Part shown: in pieces, positions 32,180 through 36,071 of the stretch
How positions within the stretch are numbered: the first letter of the stretch is position 1
Layout: every line of letters begins with the position of its first letter
Assembly (NCBI GenBank): GCA_027451585.1
Contig: DAIDIZ010000075.1
Span: 1-36,071, forward strand
DNA length: 36,071 nt
Direction: 5' to 3'
Source of the DNA: Chlamydiota bacterium
GTDB taxonomy: Bacteria > Chlamydiota > Chlamydiia > Chlamydiales > SM23-39
Notes under the pieces: generated by a model
Databases searched by the model: none
Told to the model about the DNA's origin: nothing
What the model saw: the letters and a program-made list of their open reading frames with translations, nothing else
Translations under genes and position numbers: made by a program

Positions 32180-33098
32180 AATTCGGAGCTCCGTTATCTG
32201 TGGGGGCTTCGCACCAAGGAATGACGATATCCTCTGTCACCGTGTAGAGTCGAATCCCAGGGGGTTGTGTGTAATCGATATCAAAGGGGAGAAATATCTG
32301 GTAATTTTTGAAAAATTCGAGCAGTTTCTCCATCCCAGATCTCCGTACGATCATCGAATAGGCGCCAAATCGAGCTCCCACTTTCCGGAAATGGGGGTTG
32401 ATATCCACCCTTTCAGCAAATCGAGAGGGATCTCCTTCTGGAGCAAAATTGGGTCTCCAAGCAAACTCCGTGCAGGGGATGTATTGCCCTTCCCGGTTAC
32501 GGGTATCTCTGTCAGTGAATAAAATGTCCCATCCGTCGGTCCCGACCAAGGTATCAAGCTCCTCAATGAGGTCTGAGAGGATGTGGGGATTTTGGACAAT
32601 TTCTACATCATCCTCGATGACCCAGATCGTTTTATATTCCGAGTCGTAGGCATCTTGGAGAATCGAGAGATGGCTCATCACAATGGCAATAGCCCCCCGC
32701 GACATGCAGTGGCAAAAGTAGGTTCTCCCTGGTTTTTGCACAAGCTCATGTTGGGCGACCCCATTTTGATCTTCGGCGTAGTAGGTGCCAAATTTTTCTG
32801 CTGTGAGCCAAGGGCCGTATTTGACTCCCACGTCATTAATGACCGAAAGAGGAAGTTTCCACCCATTGATAGCAGAAAAGCGAAAAGGGGAAATATTGTA
32901 TTCGGCAAATTTATTGGAGGTGATCTCAAATTTTTCTGGCCGTTCATCGAGATTGAGCATGTAGATGAAGTCGATGTTGCGCATCGTGTGGTCGCCCATC
33001 TTGGCTCCCGCTTTTTTGAAATAGTCTCCCACTTCCGCGAACAGAGATAATAGTGGAAGCAAAATTGTCCATAGAAAATGGATGCGAAAGAATCTCAT
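32166..33098 (-). CDS. GT25-family glycosyltransferase, copy 1, with signal peptide
   Basis: A 310-residue GT25 enzyme. Signal peptide MRFFRIHFLWTILLPLLSLF, then IDFIYMLNLDERPEKFEITS. Core: FCHCMSRGAIAIVMSHLSIL and YKTIWVIEDDVEIVQ, with the acidic EDD. The C-terminal part is VGARFGAYSMIVRRSGMEKL. The ATG at 33098 is preferred over upstream starts because AGGGG lies six bases before it and the signal peptide begins there; the longer frame only reads the adjacent repeat. It heads the minus-strand operon of four exported enzymes, 53 bp after family A copy 2. Donor and acceptor sugars are not predictable. Confidence 0.82.
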   Translation of the reverse strand: MRFFRIHFLWTILLPLLSLFAEVGDYFKKAGAKMGDHTMRNIDFIYMLNLDERPEKFEITSNKFAEYNISPFRFSAINGWKLPLSVINDVGVKYGPWLTAEKFGTYYAEDQNGVAQHELVQKPGRTYFCHCMSRGAIAIVMSHLSILQDAYDSEYKTIWVIEDDVEIVQNPHILSDLIEELDTLVGTDGWDILFTDRDTRNREGQYIPCTEFAWRPNFAPEGDPSRFAERVDINPHFRKVGARFGAYSMIVRRSGMEKLLEFFKNYQIFLPFDIDYTQPPGIRLYTVTEDIVIPWCEAPTDNGAPNYDSR

Positions 33099-33150
33099 TT
33101 TTCCCCTTTGAGATCGGGGGATAATAGTCCAATAAATCTTTTTACACAAG

Positions 33151-33280
33151 CTCGACTTTGTACATTTTTTGAACGAGCAGCTCCGAGAGAGGCGTTCAAT
33201 GTCTCCATTAACGAGCAAAAAAATAATAAAAGCATGAACGCACTCTCCGGAGATGCCGGCAAAAAATGTACAAAGTCGAG
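33151..33280. repeat. Family A palindromic repeat, copy 2 (130 bp)
   Basis: Ends are CTCGACTTTGTACATTTTTT and AAAAAATGTACAAAGTCGAG. Internally the left part has GAACGAGCAGCTCCGAGAG and the right part CTCTCCGGAGATGCCGGC. The left arm is shorter than in copy 1. It lies 10 bp after the stop of beta-barrel paralog 2 and 53 bp before the start of GT25 copy 1, both on the minus strand, so it could end one transcript and space the next. Confidence 0.85.
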
Positions 33281-33289
33281 ATAAGAGCT

Positions 33290-34336
33290 CTAGTTGACGT
33301 CCCAGACGTAGGTAATGCCGACAAAGGCCTGGATAAAGATATCTGTATTTCTCCCGAACAGAGAAGTCCAAATCCCTCCGAGGATATTCAAAGAGGGAAA
33401 GGGATTGTACTGCAAAGATGGAGAATAGCTGAGTTGTTCGTTCGAGGGTCTTCCTACTTTTGCTATAGACCCATCGGGTTTTGTCCCCTGCCACCCATGG
33501 AAATGATCTCGATTATTGTAGATGTAAACCAGATCATTCACAAACACCCACTTTCTCCAAAATTGCCATTCAGAGCCGATGGTCATGTTGATTTGATTTC
33601 CAGGGCGTAATGTGCCCCAAGTATTGTTAGCTCCTCCATAGGTGTTAAATCCATAGAGTTTGACTGTTGATGGGATGATGTATCCAAGGGTTGCTCTTAG
33701 ATTCATGGGGCGGTTGCTTTTTCGAAAGAAGATCTTCGCGATGCGATAGCTGAAAATCGTTTGGCAAGATCCTTGTCCTGTTGCTTGTACGTGGGCTTTG
33801 CTTGGAGTAAAATTCCTGTATCGTCCTGTCGGCAGAATCTCTCCGATGCCTAGTTTCATCGCAGGAAGACGTATTGTTTCTTTTAAGATGGGAAACCCGA
33901 GAGTGAGTGTCGTATCCCCGATACCACCAGATACTTCCCCTTCCCTCCAATTGGCAAAAGCTTGGAATGCAGCGCTTACATCGAGCCAATGGGCAATGCC
34001 GAGTTGCAGGGCGTTGATTTGGGGTTGGAGTTGGAATAGGTGAGGGCCTGATCGAGGGATATAGTGAGCGTTAATGTGGGCATATTCATATCCTCCATAG
34101 ACATAGGTTTGTAGGCTGATGTGTCTTTCCGGCATCATATAAGCGCTGCCAGGTAGGAGGGGGCCTGAGTACCACCGGTTAAAGGTCTCCTGCAATTTGA
34201 TCATTGGATTGGGTTTCTCAACCGGAGGCCGAGGAGGGCGGGGCTCTCTTCTATATACCGAAAATGATGCAAATTCACTCGTTTGCAATCCAGATCCAGA
34301 TACAAGGAGAGAGAAAAAAAGAGGGAGGTATTTCAT
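33290..34336 (-). CDS. Predicted outer-membrane beta-barrel protein (paralog 2)
   Basis: About 348 residues. Signal peptide MKYLPLFFSLLVSGSG, then a proline-rich linker (REPRPPRPPVEKPNP) before the barrel. The barrel region shares GFNTYGG, GRPSNEQLSYSPSLQYN and LFGRNTD with paralog 1 and ends in an aromatic strand (GITYVWDVN). The ATG at 34336 begins the signal peptide; six more residues could be added from an ATG at 34354, which lies in the repeat. The ribosome-binding sequence (CGAGA) comes from the repeat itself. The gene is bracketed by family A copies 2 and 3 in opposite orientation. Surface role is likely, substrate unknown. Confidence 0.72.
   Translation of the reverse strand: MKYLPLFFSLLVSGSGLQTSEFASFSVYRREPRPPRPPVEKPNPMIKLQETFNRWYSGPLLPGSAYMMPERHISLQTYVYGGYEYAHINAHYIPRSGPHLFQLQPQINALQLGIAHWLDVSAAFQAFANWREGEVSGGIGDTTLTLGFPILKETIRLPAMKLGIGEILPTGRYRNFTPSKAHVQATGQGSCQTIFSYRIAKIFFRKSNRPMNLRATLGYIIPSTVKLYGFNTYGGANNTWGTLRPGNQINMTIGSEWQFWRKWVFVNDLVYIYNNRDHFHGWQGTKPDGSIAKVGRPSNEQLSYSPSLQYNPFPSLNILGGIWTSLFGRNTDIFIQAFVGITYVWDVN
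34254..34273 (+). repeat. Family B repeat fragment inside the beta-barrel gene
   Basis: TATACCGAAAATGATGCAAA matches the left part of the family B core with two changes. It lies within codons ~22-28 of beta-barrel paralog 2, just after the signal peptide, antisense to the gene. Chance similarity cannot be fully excluded. Confidence 0.45.
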
Positions 34337-34339
34337 TGT

Positions 34340-34439
34340 CTCGATTTTGTACATTTTTTGCCGGCATCCCCAGATGAACCCAAAAAATAATGAAACGGCT
34401 CCCTCGGAGCTGCTCGTTCAAAAAATGTACAAAGTCGAG
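34340..34439. repeat. Family A palindromic repeat, copy 3 (100 bp)
   Basis: Ends are CTCGATTTTGTACATTTTTT and AAAAAATGTACAAAGTCGAG. The internal order is reversed with respect to copy 2: GCCGGCATC at left and GCTCGTTC at right. It abuts the start of beta-barrel paralog 2, leaving three bases between its end and the ATG. Confidence 0.85.
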
Positions 34440-34481
34440 CATTATTGATTCATATAACAAAATGTGATAATTAATAGAATT

Positions 34482-34823
34482 ATGTCTGATATCCAGCCAA
34501 TAGGACCGATGAGTCCCAGAGAAACAAAAATGTATGAAGATGAGTACGCCCAGGGAGCCTCTTTATTTGATAGGGCGTTAGAGCTGAGCGTAAAATCAGG
34601 TTATCCTGGTCAGCAAGAACAATTTAGTGATGTGATGCGGAAGGCAATGGAGGTGCTTAACCAGACGGCTCGGCAGTTGAAAAGAGAAGACCTTGCTAAG
34701 CAAAACCAAGCGATCGATCAGGATTACCAACTCTACCAGCAAAACCCGACGAAGGAGCACGCAACGCAATTGCACAAAGATCTGCAGAATGCGCAAAAGC
34801 TCATTCGGAAAAGAACCCTTTGA
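34482..34823 (+). CDS. Small helical hypothetical protein
   Basis: About 113 residues from ATG 34482 ([20 protein letters not shown]). The sequence is hydrophilic and predicted largely helical, with heptad-like Leu/Gln spacing ([35 protein letters not shown]). There is no signal peptide or membrane segment. It could be a chaperone-like or type III secretion-related coiled-coil protein, but this is speculation. The ribosome-binding sequence is weak. It converges on dnaJ and overlaps its end by 23 bp. Codon use looks normal. I do not recognise the family. Confidence 0.55.
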   Translation: MSDIQPIGPMSPRETKMYEDEYAQGASLFDRALELSVKSGYPGQQEQFSDVMRKAMEVLNQTARQLKREDLAKQNQAIDQDYQLYQQNPTKEHATQLHKDLQNAQKLIRKRTL

Positions 34824-35958
34824 GCTTTTCTAGGAAGCCTTTCCTTCGAGGATAATTATGGGGTGTCTCCAGTTCTTCGAAAGAGCGAAGGAGTTCTTTT
34901 TGTTTCTCGGATAGTTTGACAGGGGTCTCAACAGCGATACGGACGAGCAAATCTCCCTGGCCTTGTTTATGGACGTTTGGAAATCCTTTCCCACTGACTC
35001 TAAGTAGCTTACCGTTTTGCGTTCCTTCTGGAATTTGGATTCGGCATGATTCTTCCAGGGGGGTGGGAATTGTTTTTTTTGTCCCGAGGCAAGCTTCGAC
35101 AAAGGTAATGGGAAGGTCGAGATAGACGTCATCTCCTTCTCGAGTAAATGACTCGTGAGGCTCCACTTCAATGTCCACAAGAAGGTCTCCGGACGGGCCT
35201 CCCCCAGAGCCGGCATCGCCGTAACCGCCCATTTTCAGTCGCATGCCTGAATCGACTCCGGCGGGAATCTTGATCTTGATTCTCTGTTTTTCTTTCGATC
35301 TGCCTTCTCCGGAGCAAGAACGGCATGGATCGGTGATCATTTGTCCTGTCCCCTGGCAGTTAGGACATACACTGGACATGCTGAAAAAACCCCTGCTCTG
35401 GTAAATCTGCCCTTGCCCTTTGCACGAAGAACAGGTTTTAATGCCCGCTTTTGTCTTTGCACCCAGGCCCCCACAAGCAGAGCAGGCGACATAGTTCTGA
35501 ATCGCAATCTCCTTCTCTGTCCCCTTAGCAGCCTCTTCAAAGGTGATTTTGACGGAGATACGTTTGCTTGATCCTTTTCGGGCTCCTGTATCTCCCCCCT
35601 CGAAGCCCCCTCCAAAGAAAGCCTCAAAGGAAGAGCCCCCTTCTCCGCCACCACTTCCAAAGGCCCCCATGAACGTCCGCAGAGCTTCCTCCATTGAAGA
35701 AAAACCTCCAGAAAAACCACCGGCGCCAGGACCTGCCCCCCTTAGAGCTTCTTCTCCGTATTGGTCGTAGATGCGCCGTTTGCTTTCGTCGCTCAAGACT
35801 TCATAAGCTTCGGAGACTTTTTTGAAACTCTCTGCGGCTTTTGGATTGTTGGGGTTTCGGTCAGGATGGAACTCAAGAGCCTTTTTTCGATAGGCTTTCT
35901 TGATCTCATCAGGAGTAGCGCCTTTAGTCAGGCCAAGTGTTGCGTAGAAGTCAGACAT
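34801..35958 (-). CDS. dnaJ: Chaperone protein DnaJ
   Basis: DnaJ, 385 residues, Hsp40 co-chaperone that delivers substrates to DnaK and stimulates its ATPase. The J domain has His31-Pro32-Asp33 ([12 protein letters not shown]). A Gly/Phe-rich linker follows ([19 protein letters not shown]). Four zinc-binding repeats are intact: [24 protein letters not shown] and CRSCSGEG. The C-terminal substrate-binding domains complete the protein. It lies 6 bp downstream of rpsU; rpsU-dnaJ adjacency is also seen, from memory, in Chlamydia. Its end overlaps the convergent small helical gene. Confidence 0.97.
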   Translation of the reverse strand: MSDFYATLGLTKGATPDEIKKAYRKKALEFHPDRNPNNPKAAESFKKVSEAYEVLSDESKRRIYDQYGEEALRGAGPGAGGFSGGFSSMEEALRTFMGAFGSGGGEGGSSFEAFFGGGFEGGDTGARKGSSKRISVKITFEEAAKGTEKEIAIQNYVACSACGGLGAKTKAGIKTCSSCKGQGQIYQSRGFFSMSSVCPNCQGTGQMITDPCRSCSGEGRSKEKQRIKIKIPAGVDSGMRLKMGGYGDAGSGGGPSGDLLVDIEVEPHESFTREGDDVYLDLPITFVEACLGTKKTIPTPLEESCRIQIPEGTQNGKLLRVSGKGFPNVHKQGQGDLLVRIAVETPVKLSEKQKELLRSFEELETPHNYPRRKGFLEKLKGFFSE

Positions 35959-35964
35959 ATAAGG

Positions 35965-36071
35965 TTAGTAACCTCTGCGAGCGGCGATTTTGTTGCGTTT
36001 GACGGCGGCTTTGGATTTGAGACGGCTTTTGACTGAAGGTTTGTCATAGAAGCGGTGAGCTTTCGCCGATT
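35965..36071 (-). CDS. rpsU: 30S ribosomal protein S21 (partial, C-terminal end)
   Basis: Only the last 34 residues are present; the gene continues past the right edge. The translated end reads SAKAHRFYDKPSVKSRLKSK then AAVKRNKIAARRGY. The AHRFYDKPSVK stretch closely matches chlamydial S21 as I remember it (KSHRFYDKPSVK). S21 helps the 30S subunit base-pair with mRNA leaders. The reading frame was too short to be listed as a long ORF, but is unambiguous and lies 6 bp upstream of dnaJ. Confidence 0.9.
   Translation of the reverse strand, partial: SAKAHRFYDKPSVKSRLKSKAAVKRNKIAARRGY

Noticed and set aside
32583..33050. 155-residue open frame antisense to GT25 copy 1
   Set aside because: Mirror of the conserved GT25 coding strand; no ribosome-binding site or motif.
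33099..33494. Extension of the GT25 copy 1 frame upstream through the family A repeat
   Set aside because: Reads repeat and antisense of the barrel gene; a good ribosome-binding site and signal peptide place the start at 33098.

Overview
This window is a chromosomal segment of a bacterium of the order Chlamydiales, most likely one of the environmental ('Chlamydia-like') families rather than Chlamydia itself. The evidence is gene order: lnt-lpxC-fabZ-lpxA-fmt, then an inclusion-membrane-like gene, then a ribosomal superoperon that starts at rplC and runs to rplQ-gapA. That operon lacks rpsJ, rpsN, rpmD, adk, map, infA, rpmJ and rpsD, which from memory is the chlamydial arrangement. The partial S21 at the right edge also has a chlamydia-like C-terminus, upstream of dnaJ as in Chlamydia. 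The genus cannot be fixed from the sequence alone.

Layout. (1) 1-2414: a palindromic repeat region, then a minus-strand pair: a SurA-like periplasmic protein and an RsmB/Sun-type rRNA m5C methyltransferase. (2) 2473-9191, plus strand: DoxX-like membrane protein, Lnt, the lipid A starter genes lpxC-fabZ-lpxA, fmt, a secreted/inclusion-membrane candidate and a membrane-anchored SLBB/ComEA-like protein. (3) 9369-21508: 22 ribosomal protein genes plus secY and rpoA, densely packed with frequent overlaps. (4) 21604-23545: gapA, a charged low-complexity protein and tRNA-Leu(UAA), whose promoter lies inside the preceding terminator hairpin. (5) 23590-34439: an accessory region. Almost every gene encodes a protein with a predicted Sec signal: a GNAT acetyltransferase, two paralogous outer-membrane beta-barrels, a GH130-like five-bladed propeller, an alpha/beta hydrolase, two GT25 glycosyltransferases, a methyltransferase-fold protein and a GT90 (CAP10/POGLUT-like) glycosyltransferase. 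A divergent HisRS (28058-29389) is embedded among them. (6) 34482-36071: a small helical protein, dnaJ and the end of rpsU.

The accessory region is threaded with two families of short palindromic repeats. Family A (three copies, CTCGACTTTGTACATTTT termini) abuts both beta-barrel genes; two copies in opposite orientation bracket one of them. Family B (core ATACCGGAAATGATTCAA followed by AAGTCGGCTTTTT) lies at gene boundaries and supplies stop codons and C-terminal residues to neighbouring genes. The most notable proposal is that this is a repeat-delimited set of exported carbohydrate-active enzymes. Their folds (GT25, GT90) are shared with eukaryotic ER-lumenal glycosyltransferases, which would fit modification of surface or inclusion/host glycans. 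That function is inference. Housekeeping assignments are firm, because catalytic residues are visible and gene order is conserved.
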